Source: Ramlibacter terrae
Lineage (GTDB): Bacteria > Pseudomonadota > Gammaproteobacteria > Burkholderiales > Burkholderiaceae_C
Direction of reading: 5' to 3'
DNA length: 64,000 nucleotides
Assembly: GCA_013127575.1 (NCBI GenBank)
Contig: CP053418.1
Span: forward strand, 4,216,001-4,280,000
Shown: piece by piece, positions 30,691-42,985 of the stretch
Layout: each line of letters opens with the position of its first letter
Numbering within the stretch: the stretch's first letter is position 1
The notes under the pieces: model-generated
Databases searched by the model: none
Told to the model about the DNA's origin: nothing
What the model saw: only the letters and a program-made list of their open reading frames with translations
Program-made: the position numbers and the translations under genes

Positions 30691-31342
30691 TTCTTGCCCC
30701 CGCGGCGCTGGGCGGCGACTTCCTCGGGATCGAGGTAGCGGAAGGTCTTGGCCTGCGCCTCGAGCGACAGCGTGCCGGGCCCGGCGGGCACGATCTGCAG
30801 GTTGTTCAAGGTCACGATCCGCGACAGGTGGGCGATGTCGGACGCGAAGGCGCCGATGTCGTGGTAGCGGCCGCTCACCCGCACCGAGATCGGCAGTTCG
30901 GCGTAGTACTCGCGCACGATCACCTGGCCCGGGCGGAACAGTTCGAACACCAGGCTGCGGCCGAGGCCCGCCTGGTTGATGTCGGACAGCAGGGCGTCCA
31001 TCTCGGCCTTGCTCGGGAGCTGCTTTTCGAGCTGCGTCACGTACTGCTGCACCTGCTCGCGCTGCTTGCGCAGGGCTTCGAGGTTGACGGCCTGCGTGAG
31101 CTTCTTGGTGTAGTCGGCGCGCAGCGTCACTTCCTTCGCGCGCTCGGCTTCGAGTTCGTCGGCGGAGTTGGTCAGCCACAGGAACCACAGCGCCACCACG
31201 ATGGCGGCGGCGACCGCCGGCACAGGGCGGCCTTGGGCACGGTCGGCCAGGAGGCCGGGTCGTTGGGATCGAGTCCACGGAACTGGGACGCAATCTTTTC
31301 CTTGAGTGCGGCAGTGTCCAGCTTGGATGCGGAGGTCGCCAT
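30687..31342 (-). CDS. pilO: Pilus alignment protein PilO (one break)
   Basis: PilO pairs with PilN as an inner-membrane heterodimer of the pilus machine. A cytoplasmic start MATSASKLDTAALKEKIASQ precedes one transmembrane helix (AVAAAIVVALWFLWL), a coiled coil (residues about 65-110) and a C-terminal alpha/beta domain (VRVSGRYHDIGAFASDIAHL). The break near 31225 (CCTGG) restores KAALVPAVAAAIV; without it the gene would appear to start inside the membrane helix. Confidence 0.95.
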
Positions 31343-31374
31343 GGTCTAGTCCGTTCTTCCGGTGTGCGGGGAGG

Positions 31375-32055
31375 TCATTTGCGGGCCGAGGCCGCGGCGA
31401 CGGCGGGCGCGGCGGAAACGACCGCGGGGGCGCTGCTCGCGGGCGCCGCCGCGGCGCTGGCCGCCGACGCGGCGGCCGCCGCCTTCTGGGCTTCGCTGGC
31501 GCGCAGCAGCGTCATGCGCATGCTGAAGTTGGCCACGCGGCGCTGGTCGCGCGGGCTGAGGGTGACGCTGGAAGCGACGATCTCCACCAGTTCGGGCCGG
31601 GTGATCCGGGCGCTGCCGGTGCTCAGGTTGCGGAGCAGTTCGGAGACGCGCTCGTTCGACTGCGCGACGCCGGTCACGGCCACCACGTTGTTGCTCTGGC
31701 GCATGCTGGTGAGGTAGACGCCGTCGGGCAGCTGCGTGACCAGCTCGTTGAGCAGGTGCACCGGCACGTTGCGGTCGGACTGCAGGTCTTCCACCGCCTG
31801 CTGGCGCGCCCGCAGGGCGGCGATCTCGGACTGCAGCGTGGCGATGTCCTTGATCTGCGCTTCCAGCTTCTTGATCTCGGTGGTGAGCACCAGGTTGCGG
31901 TTCTGCTGTTCGGAAATCTGGGCCGCGTACCAGAGGTAGATGCCGCCGGCGATCATCGCCCCGGCGAACGCCGAGGCGCCCAGCGAGGCGTAGAACATCT
32001 CGCGCCGGCGCTTGCGCGCGGCTTCGCGGTGCGGCAGCAGGTTGATCAGGATCAC
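31375..32055 (-). CDS. pilN: Pilus assembly protein PilN
   Basis: An intact 226-residue protein. The conserved cytoplasmic motif INLLPHREAARKRRR, which binds PilM, is at the extreme N-terminus, followed by one transmembrane helix, a coiled coil and an alpha/beta domain. The C-terminus is Ala/Ser/Pro-rich. The GTG start at 32055 is chosen because it places INLLPHRE at residue 3 and overlaps the pilM stop (GTGA). Confidence 0.95.
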   Translation of the reverse strand: MILINLLPHREAARKRRREMFYASLGASAFAGAMIAGGIYLWYAAQISEQQNRNLVLTTEIKKLEAQIKDIATLQSEIAALRARQQAVEDLQSDRNVPVHLLNELVTQLPDGVYLTSMRQSNNVVAVTGVAQSNERVSELLRNLSTGSARITRPELVEIVASSVTLSPRDQRRVANFSMRMTLLRASEAQKAAAAASAASAAAAPASSAPAVVSAAPAVAAASARK

Positions 32056-33128
32056 TGCAGGAACCTCCGCATGGCCAGCCCGCACGAGGTGAGGTAGGAA
32101 GGCGCCTCGCGGCGCACCTTCTTCTCGCGGATGCTTTCGCCGAACTGCATGCCCCGGAACGGGTCGGCCGGGGCACAGGGGAACGAGGTCTGGGCGGTGA
32201 TGGCTTCGCTCAGGCCGGGCAGCGCCGCGGAACCGCCGGCCACCATGATGTGGTCGACGCGGTTGTGCGGCGTGCTGGTGAAGAAGAACTGCAGGGCGCG
32301 GGCGACTTCTGGGCCATGCTCTCGACGAACGGCTTGAGCACGCCCGACTCGTAGTCTTCGGGCAGTTCGCCGCTGCGCTTCTTGCCTTCGGCTTCTTCCG
32401 GCGAGAAGCCGTACTGGCGCACGATCAGCTGGGTGAGCTGGGCGCCGCCGAAGGCCTGGTCGCGGTCGTACAGGACCTCGTCGTTGCGGATCACCTGCAT
32501 GCTGGTGGTGGAGGCGCCCACCTCGAACAGCGCGACCATCTGGTCCTTGCCGCCGTTCTCCAGCGATTCGATCAGCCGGCCGGCGGCCAGCCGCGAGGCG
32601 TAGGATTCGACGTCGATGATGACCGGCTTGAGGCCGGCGGCTTCGGCCGGCCCCGGCGGTCCTGCACCTTTTCCTTGCGCGACGCGGCGATCAGCACTTC
32701 GACGTCGCCGGCCGAAGTGGTGCTCGGCCCGACCACGCAGAAGTCGAGGCTGACCTCGTCGAGCGAAAAGGGGATGTACTGGTTGGCTTCGGTCTCGACC
32801 GGATTTCCAGTTCGGAGTCGCTCATGCCGCCGGGCAGGATGATCTTCTTGGTGATCACCGCCGAGGCAGGGAGGGCCATGGCCACGTTGCGCGTGCGGGT
32901 GCCGCTTTTCTTGACGACGCGGCGCATGGCTTCGGCCACCTCGTCGAACTTCTCGACGTTGCCGTCGGTGATCCAGCCGCGCTCCAGCGGCTCGATGGCG
33001 CAGCGCTCCAGCACGAGGCTGCCGTCCTTGGCACGGCCCAGTTCCACCAGCTTGACGCTGGACGAACTGATATCCAGGCCCAGCAGCGGGGAGGCCCGGC
33101 GGCCGAACAGTGAGCCGAAAGAGGTCAA
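32052..33128 (-). CDS. pilM: Pilus assembly actin-like ATPase PilM (four breaks)
   Basis: Cytoplasmic FtsA-like ATPase that binds the PilN N-terminus. N-terminal phosphate-binding segment LGLDISSSSVKLVELGR, FEVGASTTSMQVIRN and the late IMVAGGSAALPGLSEAIT correspond to actin-fold motifs. About 359 residues. Breaks near 32808, 32650 and 32310 fit CCWGG (for example VESMAQEVARAL). It is the first gene of pilMNOPQ and divergent from ponA, 276 bases away. Confidence 0.95.
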
Positions 33129-33367
33129 GAACAGTCTCCTGAAACGCCCTGCATTTCAAGGCGTAACAAACTTAAGATTCCACTTCAATGCTAGCAGTAA
33201 CATCCTTGTCGCACAAAGGAATTTCCCGATTCGACCCCCTCCACCGTTGTCAAAAGCCGACGCGCTGAGCTGCCATACTCCGGCGGCTTAACCCGCCCTC
33301 AGCGAGCCCCGTGCGCCTGAGCCGTGGGAACTGATCGGCGCGCTGGCGGCTCAGACGCTGGCATTTT

Positions 33368-33373
33368 TATAAT
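33368..33373 (+). promoter_or_regulatory. -10 box of the ponA promoter
   Basis: A perfect TATAAT lies 31 bases before the ponA ATG, which predicts a short leader carrying ACGGAG. No good -35 hexamer is seen at the right spacing. The remaining pilM-ponA intergenic region (33129-33367) holds no gene; a TTGTCA-like box near 33246 is the only other promoter-like sequence I see. Confidence 0.55.
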
Positions 33374-33404
33374 GAGCGCCCCGGGACGCTCCCCACGGAG
33401 TTCT

Positions 33405-35876
33405 ATGCCTTCCGATCCCTCCGCCGGCACGCCCGGCCCGTCCCGCCGCCGCCCCGCCTGGCAACGCATCCTCATCGGCTTCTTCGCCTGGACTTTCGGC
33501 ATCGCGCTGGCCCCGGTGGCCACCGGCGTCGCCATTGGCGGCGTGGCGCTGGCCGTCGCCTACCCGAACCTGCCGGACATCTCGGACCTCTCCGATTACC
33601 GGCCGAAGCTGCCGCTGCGCGTGTTCTCCGCCGACAACGTGATGATTGGCGAGTTCGGCGAGGAGCGCCGCCAGCTCACGCCGATCGCCGAGATCCCGGC
33701 CGTGATGAAGAACGCCGTGCTGGCGATCGAGGACGCCCGCTTCTATTCGCACAGCGGCGTCGACTACAAGGGCCTGGTGCGGGCCGCCGTGGCCAACCGG
33801 GCCGCGTGAAGAGCCGGGGCGCCTCCACCATCACCATGCAGGTGGCGCGCAACGTCTACCTCTCTTCCGAGAAGACGTTCACCCGCAAGCTCTATGAAGT
33901 GCTGCTGACCTTCAAGCTGGAGCACCTGCTCACCAAGGACCAGATCCTCGAGATCTACATGAACCAGATCTTCCGGGCAACCGGGCCTACGGGTTCGCGG
34001 CGGCCTCGGAGGCGTATTTCGGCAAGCCGATGAAGGACCTGACCATCGCCGAGGCGGCGATGCTGGCCGGCCTGCCCAAGGCGCCATCGGCTTTCAATCC
34101 CATCAGCAACCCGTCCCGCGCCCGTTCCCGCCAGCTGTACATCATCGAACGCATGCAGGAGAACGGTTTCATCACGGCCGAGGAAGCCGTGGCAGCCAAG
34201 AAGCAGGAGCTGCGCGTGCGGTCCGGGCTGCCGTCGATGCCGGTGCGGGCCGAGTACGTGGCCGAAACGGTGCGCCAGCTGGTGTTCGCGCAGTACGGCG
34301 ACGAGGCCTACACCCGCGGACTCAACGTCTTCACCACCCTGAAGTCCGACGAGCAGGAAGCCGCGTACAAGGCCCTGCGCAAGGGCATCATGGACTACGA
34401 GAAGCGCCAGATCTACCGCGGCCCGGAACGCTTCGTCGACCTGCCCGAAGACCCGAAGCAGCTCGAGGACGCGATCGACGACGCGCTGGCCGAACACCCG
34501 GACAACGGCGACGTCATGGCGGCCGTGGTGCTGGAGGCCAACCCGAAGAAGATCGTGGCCGTGCGCGGCAACGGCGACCGCTTCGACATCGTCGGCGAAG
34601 GCCTGCAGGCCGCGCGCTCGGGCCTGTCCGACAAGGCGCAGCCCAAGATCAAGATCCGGCGCGGCGCCATCATCCGCGTGATGAAGACGCCCAAGGACGC
34701 CGGGAGATCACCCAGCTGCCCGAAGTCGAAGGCGCCTTCATCGCCCTCGACCCGCGCAGCGGCGCCATCCACGCCATGGTGGGCGGCTTCGACTTCAACA
34801 AGAACAAGTTCAACCACGCGACGCAGGCGTGGCGCCAGCCGGGCTCGTCGTTCAAGCCCTTCATCTACTCGGCGGCGCTGGAGAAGGGCTTCTCGCCCAG
34901 CACCATCGTCAACGACAGCCCGCTGTTCTTCGACGCCGGCGTCACCGGCGGCCAGCCCCGGGAGCCGAAGAACTACGACGGCAAATTCGAAGGCCCGATG
35001 CCGCTGCACACCGCCCTCGCCAAGTCGAAGAACATGGTTTCCATCCGCGTGCTGCAGGCCGTGGGCACGCAGAACGCGCAGGACTGGATCACCCGCTTCG
35101 GCTTCGAGGCCGAGAAGCACCCGCCCTACCTGACCATGGCGCTGGGCGCCGGCTCGGTCACGCCGATGCAGATGGCCACGGCCTATTCGGTGTTCGCCAA
35201 CGGCGGCTACCGCGTCAATCCGTGGCTGATCACGCGCATCACCGACCAGAAAGGCAAGCCGCTGGTGGAAAGCCAGCCGCCGCTGCCCAGCGAAGCGGTG
35301 CGGGCCATCGACGCCCGCAATGCCTTCGTGATGAACCGCCTGCTGCAGGAAATCGCCCGCTCCGGCACCGCGGCGCGCGCGCAGAAGGAACTCAAGCGCC
35401 CCGACCTGTATGGCAAGACCGGCACCACGAACGACTCGATCGACACCTGGTTCGCGGGCTTCCATCCCACCCTGACCGCGGTCGTCTGGATGGGCTACGA
35501 CAACCCGCGCTCGCTGGGCGACCGCGAAACGGGCGGCGGCCTGAGCCTGCCGGTCTGGATTTCGTTCATGGAAACCGCGCTCAAGGGCAAGCCCGTGATG
35601 GAACCGACCGCGCCCGAAGGCCTGGTGAACTCCGGCGGCGAGTGGTACTACGAGGAATACGCCCGGGGCGGCGGCGGCGTGACCAGCCTGGGGCTGTCGA
35701 ACGGTTCCGACAACGGGCATGGGCCGGAGAACGGGGCGCCGCGCGGCCCATCGGGCGAACAGGCGCCGGGCGTGCCCACCGACCGCAGCATGCAGAACTC
35801 GGGCGGCATGCCGCCCACCGCCCCGTCGTCGTCGAACGACGAGCGCCGGAGCATCCTCGACCTGTTCAGGAACTGA
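33405..35876 (+). CDS. mrcA: Penicillin-binding protein 1A (three breaks)
   Basis: Bifunctional class A PBP (ponA/mrcA) that polymerises and cross-links peptidoglycan. One transmembrane helix near residues 30-55, the GT51 domain ([39 protein letters not shown]) and the transpeptidase with SxxK in PGSSFKPF, SxN in AKSKNMVS and KTGTT. About 824 residues, with a Gly/Ser/Pro-rich tail. The start at 33405 follows ACGGAG. Breaks near 33798, 33975 and 34703 all restore at CCTGG. The 3' end overlaps convergent cyaY by 11 bases. Confidence 0.97.
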
Positions 35877-36195
35877 AGGCGAGCGGCTGGCCGGCCTGCT
35901 GGCTCGCGTAGCGGGTCAGGTCGGCGAAGAACTCGCCTTCGCCCTTGGTGTCGCGCCAGCGCTGGCCGTCGAAGCGGTAGTGGAAGCCGCCGGCCCGGGC
36001 GGCGAGCCACACTTCCTGCAGCGGTTTCTGCAGGTTGACGATGATCTGGCTGCGGTCTTCGAAGCTCAGGGTGATCATGCCGCCGACGCGCTGGTTGTCG
36101 ATGTCGGCGTCCGTTTCCTCGTTGATCCGGTCGCAACACGCCTCGACGCGCGCCAGCAGGGCTTCGGCGTGTTCGAGGTATTCCAGGTCGGTCAT
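35866..36195 (-). CDS. cyaY: Frataxin-like iron donor CyaY
   Basis: An intact 109-residue frataxin homologue; CyaY binds iron through acidic residues of helix 1 and modulates Fe-S cluster assembly. The start [20 protein letters not shown] is taken at 36195 because it matches family length. The conserved [20 protein letters not shown] and [17 protein letters not shown] are present. It is divergent from lptM, which begins 12 bases away. Confidence 0.95.
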   Translation of the reverse strand: MTDLEYLEHAEALLARVEACCDRINEETDADIDNQRVGGMITLSFEDRSQIIVNLQKPLQEVWLAARAGGFHYRFDGQRWRDTKGEGEFFADLTRYASQQAGQPLAFSS

Positions 36196-36201
36196 TACAA
36201 T
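36196..36201 (+). promoter_or_regulatory. -10-like box TACAAT directly before lptM
   Basis: TACAAT ends six bases before the lptM ATG, so a transcript started from it would begin at or next to the start codon. No ribosome-binding site precedes the ATG. The -35 region is not obvious. Confidence 0.4.
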
Positions 36202-36207
36202 TTCCAG

Positions 36208-36450
36208 ATGTTCGGTGACTTCCAAATTCTAGTCAGCGCGTCTTCGCGCCGGCTTGCCCTTGCCGCGGCCGTGGTCGCAGCGCTGGCCGCTTGCGGCCAG
36301 AAAGGCCCCTTGTTCCTGCCGACCGATCCCGCCGCCGCCGGCCGGGCGACGTTGACGGAAACGCTTTCGCCCTCCACTTCGGTGTCGGGGCCGCAGTCCG
36401 CGGCCTCCGCGCCGGCCACCGGCAAGGCTTCACCGGTGCGCAACCCATGA
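36208..36450 (+). CDS. lptM: Small lipoprotein LptM (YifL-like)
   Basis: An 80-residue lipoprotein: hydrophobic signal [19 protein letters not shown], with the hallmark lipid-modified Cys followed by [12 protein letters not shown]. LptM assists oxidative maturation of the LptD/LptE LPS translocon. The rest is a Ser/Thr/Ala-rich tail. It lies between cyaY (divergent) and lysA, the standard order, and its stop overlaps the lysA ATG (ATGA). Confidence 0.9.
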   Translation: MFGDFQILVSASSRRLALAAAVVAALAACGQKGPLFLPTDPAAAGRATLTETLSPSTSVSGPQSAASAPATGKASPVRNP

Positions 36451-37726
36451 CCGCTTCCACGCTGCCCGGGCAGCCCCACTTCCACTTCCGCGGCGCGGAA
36501 CTGTTCGCCGAAGACGTCCGCGTGGCCGACCTCGCGCGCGAGCACGGCACGCCGCTGTTCGTCTATTCCAAGGCCTCGATGCTGGCGGCGCTCGGCGCCT
36601 ACCAGCGCGGCTTCGCCGGGCGCAAGGCGAAGATCCACTATGCGCTGAAGGCCAACTCCTCGCTGGCGATCCTGCAGGTGTTCGCGCGCGCCGGCTGCGG
36701 CTTCGACATCGTGTCGGGCGGCGAACTCGAGCGCGTGCTGGCCGTGGGCGGCCGCGGCGAAGACATCATCTTCTCGGGCGTGGGCAAGACGCGCGCCGAA
36801 ATGCGGCGCGCGCTGCAGGTCGGCATCCGCTGCTTCAACGTCGAGAGCGAAGGCGAGCTCGAAGTGCTCAGCGCGGTGGCCGTCGAAGCCGGCACGCGCG
36901 CGCCGGTCAGCCTGCGCGTCAACCCCGACGTCAACCCGCTGACGCACCCCTACATCTCCACCGGCCTCAAGGGCAACAAGTTCGGCGTGGCGCACGGCGA
37001 CGCGCTGCGCGCCTACCGCCGCGCGGCCGCCCTGCCCGGCCTGCGCGTGGTCGGCATCGACTGCCACATCGGCTCGCAGATCACCAACGTCACGCCGTAC
37101 CTCGACGCGATGGACCGCGTCCTCGACCTGGTGGCGTCGATCGAGGCGGCGGGCATTCCCATCGAGCACATCGACTTCGGCGGCGGCGGCCGGGCATCGT
37201 CTACCGCGACGAACAGCCGCCCGCGGCGGACGTGCTGTGGCAGCGGCTGCTGGCGCGCGTCGATGCGCGCGGCTTCGGCGACCGCCAGCTCATGATCGAG
37301 CCCGGGCGCTCGCTGGTGGGCAACGCCGGCATGTGCGTGACGGAAGTGATGTACCTGAAGCCGGGCGAGCAGAAGAACTTCTGCATCGTCGATGCGGCCA
37401 TGAACGACCTGCCGCGGCCGGCGATGTACGAAGCCTTCCACACGATGGTGCCGGTGCAGCCGCGCAGCATCGCGCCCACGACGTACGACGTCGTCGGCCC
37501 GGTGTGCGAAAGCGGCGACTGGCTCGGCCGCGACCGCGCGCTGTCGGTGCAGACCGGCGACCTGCTGGCCGTGCTGTCCGCCGGGGCCTATTGCATGAGC
37601 ATGGCCAGCAACTACAACACCCGCGGGCGGGCGGCGGAAGTGCTGGTCGATGGAGCGGAGGTGCACCTGATCCGCGCGCGCGAGGACTTCGCGGAGATGG
37701 TGCGCAGCGAGAAGCTGCTGCCTTGA
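36447..37726 (+). CDS. lysA: Diaminopimelate decarboxylase LysA (one break)
   Basis: PLP-dependent fold-type III enzyme that makes lysine from meso-diaminopimelate. The PLP Lys is in IHYALKANSSLAIL; CGFDIVSGGELER, GIDCHIGSQIT, EPGRSLVGNAG and VCESGDWLGRDR follow, the last carrying the catalytic Cys. About 426 residues. The single break near 37191 restores IDFGGGLGIVYRDEQ at CCTGG. Confidence 0.97.
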
Positions 37727-37736
37727 TGCGGGGGAT

Positions 37737-37814
37737 GGTGCGCAGGCAGGCCGGCGGCCTGCACACCCTACGAACCCCGGACGTTCCGGGTAGGGTGTGC
37801 AACTTGTTGCGCAC
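37737..37814. repeat. Compound palindromic element at the lysA/msrQ junction
   Basis: Three overlapping inverted repeats. A: 37737-37747 with 37757-37767 (GGTGCGCAGGC/GCCTGCACACC, one mismatch). B: GCACACCCTAC 37761-37771 with its exact complement 37790-37800, enclosing a CCGGA/TCCGG inner pair. C: GTGTGCAAC 37795-37803 with GTTGCGCAC 37806-37814. It separates convergent genes and could terminate both; it also encodes the last codons of msrQ. Confidence 0.75.
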
Positions 37815-38419
37815 CACGCTTGCGCAACCACTCCCTTACCCGCCACCCCAGCAGCACCGCCAAAATCGCCGCGTACACGGCGACTTCGGCGAAGTCGTTC
37901 TTGCCGGAGCGCATCCAGAAGAAGTGCAGGATGCCAAGGAACGCCACCGCGTAGACCAGCTTGTGCAACTGCTGCCAGCGCTTGACGCCGAGTGCCTTGA
38001 TCGCGCGGTTGAACGACGTCGCCGCCAGCGGCGTCAGCAGCAGGAAGCCGCTGAATCCCACCAGGATGAAAGGCCGCTTGGCGATGTCCTTGGCGATGTC
38101 GGCGAAGTCGAGCCCCATGTCGAAGAAGCTGTAGCAGACCGGTGCAGCACCACGTAGAAGTACGTGAACAGGCCCAGCATGCGGCGAAAGCGGGCCAGCG
38201 GCGGCAGCCCCGCCACCGTCCGCAGCGGCGTCACGGCCAGCGTGATGCACAGGAAGCGCAGCGTCCAGTCGCCGGTGGAACGGATCAGGTATTCGGCAGG
38301 ATTCGCGCCGAGCCGGTCCGCGAAGATGCCGAACACCAGCCACGCCAAGGGCAGCAGGCACGCCGCGAACAGCAGCGGCTTGGCCGCGGGATGCAGCAGC
38401 GCGCGCGCCGCGGCCTTCA

Positions 38420-38420
<1 letters not shown>
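37768..38420 (-). CDS. msrQ: Haem-binding membrane subunit MsrQ (one break)
   Basis: MsrQ (YedZ) passes electrons from the quinone pool or flavin reductase to periplasmic MsrP. About 217 residues with five to six membrane helices; haem-ligand His residues are expected in YFYVVLHLVCYSFFDMG and WQQLHKLVYAVAFLGILH. The break near 38143 is restored by CCTGG. The start overlaps the msrP stop (ATGA). The last 14 residues (AQQVAHPTRNVRGS) are encoded by the palindromic element. Confidence 0.94.
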
Positions 38421-39417
<997 letters not shown>

Positions 39418-39464
39418 GCGTGCTCCTTGCAGGTTACCGGTACGCAGGCGTGGCCCGCGCGGAT

Positions 39465-40796
39465 TCAAAGTTCGCCGTAGCTGTGCAGCCCCGACAGGAA
39501 CATGTTGACGCCCCCAGAAGGCGAAGGTCGTGACGGCGAGGCCCACCAGCGCCCACCAGGCGGAGACGGTGCCGCGCAGGCCCTTCATCAGCCGCATGTG
39601 CAGCCGGGCCGCGTAGTTCAGCCAGACGATCAGCGCCCAGGTTTCCTTGGGGTCCCAGCTCCAGTAGCCGCCCCAGGCCTCGGCCGCCCACAGCGCGCCC
39701 AGCACGGTGGCGATGGTGAAGAAGGCGAAACCGACCGCGATGGACTTGTACATCACGTCGTCCAGCACATCCAGCGCGGGCAGGTTCTCGGCGATGCGCT
39801 TGCGGGCGAAGAGGATGCCGCCGACGATCAGCGCGGAGATGCCGAAGTACACCGCCCAGTAGCTGCTGCCCCCTTCGACCGTCTTGCGGAACACCACCGG
39901 CTCGAAGCACAGCACCACGCCCAACAACCACAGCGGCGCCAGCTTGTACCAGCGGGTTTCGCCGGCCTGCTGCTTGATCAGGTAAGCGAACGCCACCATC
40001 GCCGACAGCGCGAAGGTGCCGTAGCCGATGAAGTTGGCGGGCACGTGCAGCTTCATCCACCAGCTCTTGAGGGCCGGCACCAGCGGCTGGATCTCGTGCG
40101 CGCCGCGCTCCAGCGTGTACCAGAGCAGGAAGCCGACGGCGGCGCTCACCACCAGCATCACGAAAGCGCCCAGCGCCTTGGTGCCGTACTGCTGCTCGAA
40201 GTACAGGTAGAACGCGGTCGTCATCCAGCAGAACATCACGAACACTTCGTAGAGGTTGCTGACCGGGATGTGGCCGATGTCGGGGCCGAGCAGGTAGCTT
40301 TCGTACCAGCGGACCATGGTGCCGATCAGCGCGAGGCCGACCGCGACCCACGCCAGCCGCGAGCCGATGGCCTGCATGGTGGCCGACTGGCCGCGCGCGA
40401 ACATGCCGCCCCAATAGAACACGGTGCTCATGAAGAACAGCATGCTCATCCAGAGGATGGCGGACTGGCTCGAGAGGAAGTACTTCAGCCAGAAGACCGA
40501 ATCCGCGCGCGCCAGTTCGCCCCGGGTACGAGAAGATCGCCAGCAGCGAAGCCGGCCACCGCGAGCATCAGCACGCGCAGCGAAGGCCAGAACCATGCCA
40601 GCCAGATGGCGGCCGGAATGGCGCCGAGCAGGATGCCCTTCTCGTACACGTCCATGTACTGCGCGTACTGCACGAAGGCGTAGAGGCCGCCGGCGGCGAC
40701 CAGCAGCGCGAAGATCCAGTCGAAGGCGCTGCGGCGGGGCAGGAAGCCCGCGTCGAGGGTGATGGTCTGGTCGGCGGTGGTGGTGGCGGTGTTCAT
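39465..40796 (-). CDS. ccsB: Cytochrome c biogenesis protein CcsB/CcsA-type (breaks)
   Basis: Membrane haem-handling component of system II cytochrome c maturation, working with ResB. The WWD domain is visible in WAAEAWGGYWSWDPKETWAL, and many hydrophobic segments are present. About 440 residues from MNTATTTADQTITLDAGFLP. The frame is disturbed between 40500 and 40560, and a G gain near 39515 separates FAFWG from the C-terminus VNMFLSGLHSYGEL. Start overlaps the resB stop. Confidence 0.93.
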
Positions 40797-42901
40797 GGCT
40801 TCACTCCCAGGAGACGGTCCCGGAGCCGGTCGAATTCACGATCGACGTCCATCAGCTTGCGGTTGCTCGACAAGGCCATGCGGGCGCGCGAGCCCTCGCC
40901 GCTGGGACTGAGCCAGACCCAGACCCGGCGTTCCCGAACATACAGCATGGCAAAAACCCCCGGGATCAGCAAGGCGCAGCCCAGATAGACGATGGATCGG
41001 CCGGGCGAGCGGGTCACCCGGAACACGCTGGCCTGCACCTGCGTGAAATCCTGCAGCTGGAAAGCCAGCGGCGCCGGATAGGCGAAGGCGTCGCTCAGCG
41101 CCAGCACCGACTGCGCCATGAAGGCCTGGGTCTTCCCGTCGCGCGGCAGCGGCGCCAGCCCGCCTTCTCCCGGCTCAGTTGCGCCAGCTCGAACAGCGCG
41201 CCGTTGAGGATGCGCACCAGCACCTCGCCGGCGCGTTCGCGTTCGGCTTCAGGGACGTTGGTTTCGAGGAAGGCGGAGATCGCCTGCAGCCCGCCTTCGG
41301 CCTTGCCGTTGCGCTCTTCGCCGGCGAACAGCGCCAGCGCGCGGCCGGCGGAGGCGGAGAGTTGCTGCGCCAGTTCGGGGCGGCTGGCATCCGTCACCAG
41401 CTTCGCGTAGCGGTCGACGGCCTGTTGCCGCGCCTGCGGGTCCGCGAGCGCGGCGCGCAGGCGCAGGAAGCCGTCCATGCCGCCCTTGTCGTCGGCCGGC
41501 ATGCGCAGGTAGCGGAAGGCGTCGGCGGGCGTGTCGCGCATGCCGAGCAGGAACACCGGGACGCCGTCGCCCAGCTCCACCGGCAGCATGTAGTTGTGGA
41601 ACTCGCGCGCCTGCCCCGCGGCGTCGCGCAGCTTGTAGCTGATGCTCGGGCCGACGTTGCGCAGCGCCTTGTTGGTCACCGACTTGTTGGCCGCGCCGGC
41701 GCGCGTCGAGCGAAGCGCGCAGGTCGACCTTGCGCGGGTCGGTCGCGCCCGTGGCGCCGGTCTCGCCGATGTTCTCTACGTTGATCACGCGCAGGCCGGT
41801 GAACTCCAGCGTCATCTTCTCCGCGCCTTCGGACTGGCCGCGCGTGAGCTCGGTGGACGAGCCGATGGTGCCGCGCACGTCGAACGACTTCGGGGCGCCG
41901 TCGAGCGCCACCGACTTCAGCGTGACGGCGGAGCCGCCGTCGTCGAAGCTCGATTGGTAGATCTCGATGCCGCGATGCCGCGCCGGGTGGTTCACCTCGA
42001 CGCGCGCCGGGATCTTCTCGCCCGTCTCGCGGTCGTGGATCACGATGTCGCTGGCGAACAGCTTCGGCATGCCGGTGGAGTAGTACTCCACGATGAACTT
42101 CTTGAGCTCGATGGCGAACGGCAGGTCCTGCAGCAGGATGCCGTCGGACTGGTTCAGGATGGCCGTGGACGACTGCGTGCCCTCGGCCACCATCACGTTG
42201 CCGCGGAAGGTCGGGTTGGTGGCGCCGAGCCGGTGCTGCGCCGGCACATCGGAGATCATGCCGCCGCCGTTGAACGGCTGCTTGCCGCCCAGCAGCATCT
42301 GCGCGCGGACGATCAGGTCGCCATCGAGCAGGCCGCCCGGGCACACCAGCACGATGGCGCTGTGCGCCGCGAGGTAGCCGAACTTGTTGATGCTGCCGGC
42401 CTTGGCGGCCACCATCCAGCCGGCCTCGCGCTTTTGCAGCTTGACCTTCCAGCCCGACTTCGACATCCCGGTGCCGATGCGGCGCGCGGCGGCTTCGGGG
42501 CCGTCGGGCAGGTCGGCTTCGGCGCGGTGGTGGAAGGCCAGCAGGCTCTGCTCGCGGATGTTTTCCTTGTACGCCTTCAGGTCGGTCAGGATCTTGGGCG
42601 TGTTGCGGGCGATGCACAGCGAGGTGCTGACCACCGGGAACGCCAGGATCAGCAGGAACCACCACGCGCTGTAGACCGCGTTGAGCTTGATCGCCGGGAA
42701 CAGCTGCGCCCAGAACGGCCCGAACTGGTTGACGTAGTTGTTGACCGGCTCGTGCTGCTTGAGCACCGTGCCGATCACCGAGGCCACGCAGATGATGGTG
42801 AGCAGCGCGATCGAGAACCGCATCGACGACACCAGCTCCATGGCGGTGCGCAGCCGGTGCGATCCGCGGTCGGGAGCCGGGGTGGAGGAAGCGGTGGTCA
42901 T
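40793..42901 (-). CDS. resB: Cytochrome c biogenesis protein ResB (two breaks)
   Basis: Partner of CcsB in system II; a large protein of about 703 residues with four membrane helices and a long periplasmic domain. The N-terminus has RTAMELVSSMRFSIALLTII and HEPVNNYVNQFGPFW; the C-terminal helix and the NRKLMDVDREFDRLRDRLL tail are typical. Breaks near 41703 (two bases) and 41163 fit CCAGG. It is downstream of a cytochrome c gene, a likely substrate. Confidence 0.94.
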
Positions 42902-42985
42902 CGATGCAAAGTAAAAAGGCGGGCCCTCCTGCGAGGCGCCCGCCCCCGATTGGTGTCTCGCCGACGTCGTTAGTTCAACAGTGGC

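Noticed and set aside
33129..33404. Small gene between pilM and ponA
   Set aside because: No frame with a plausible start, ribosome-binding site and composition; it looks like a divergent promoter region.
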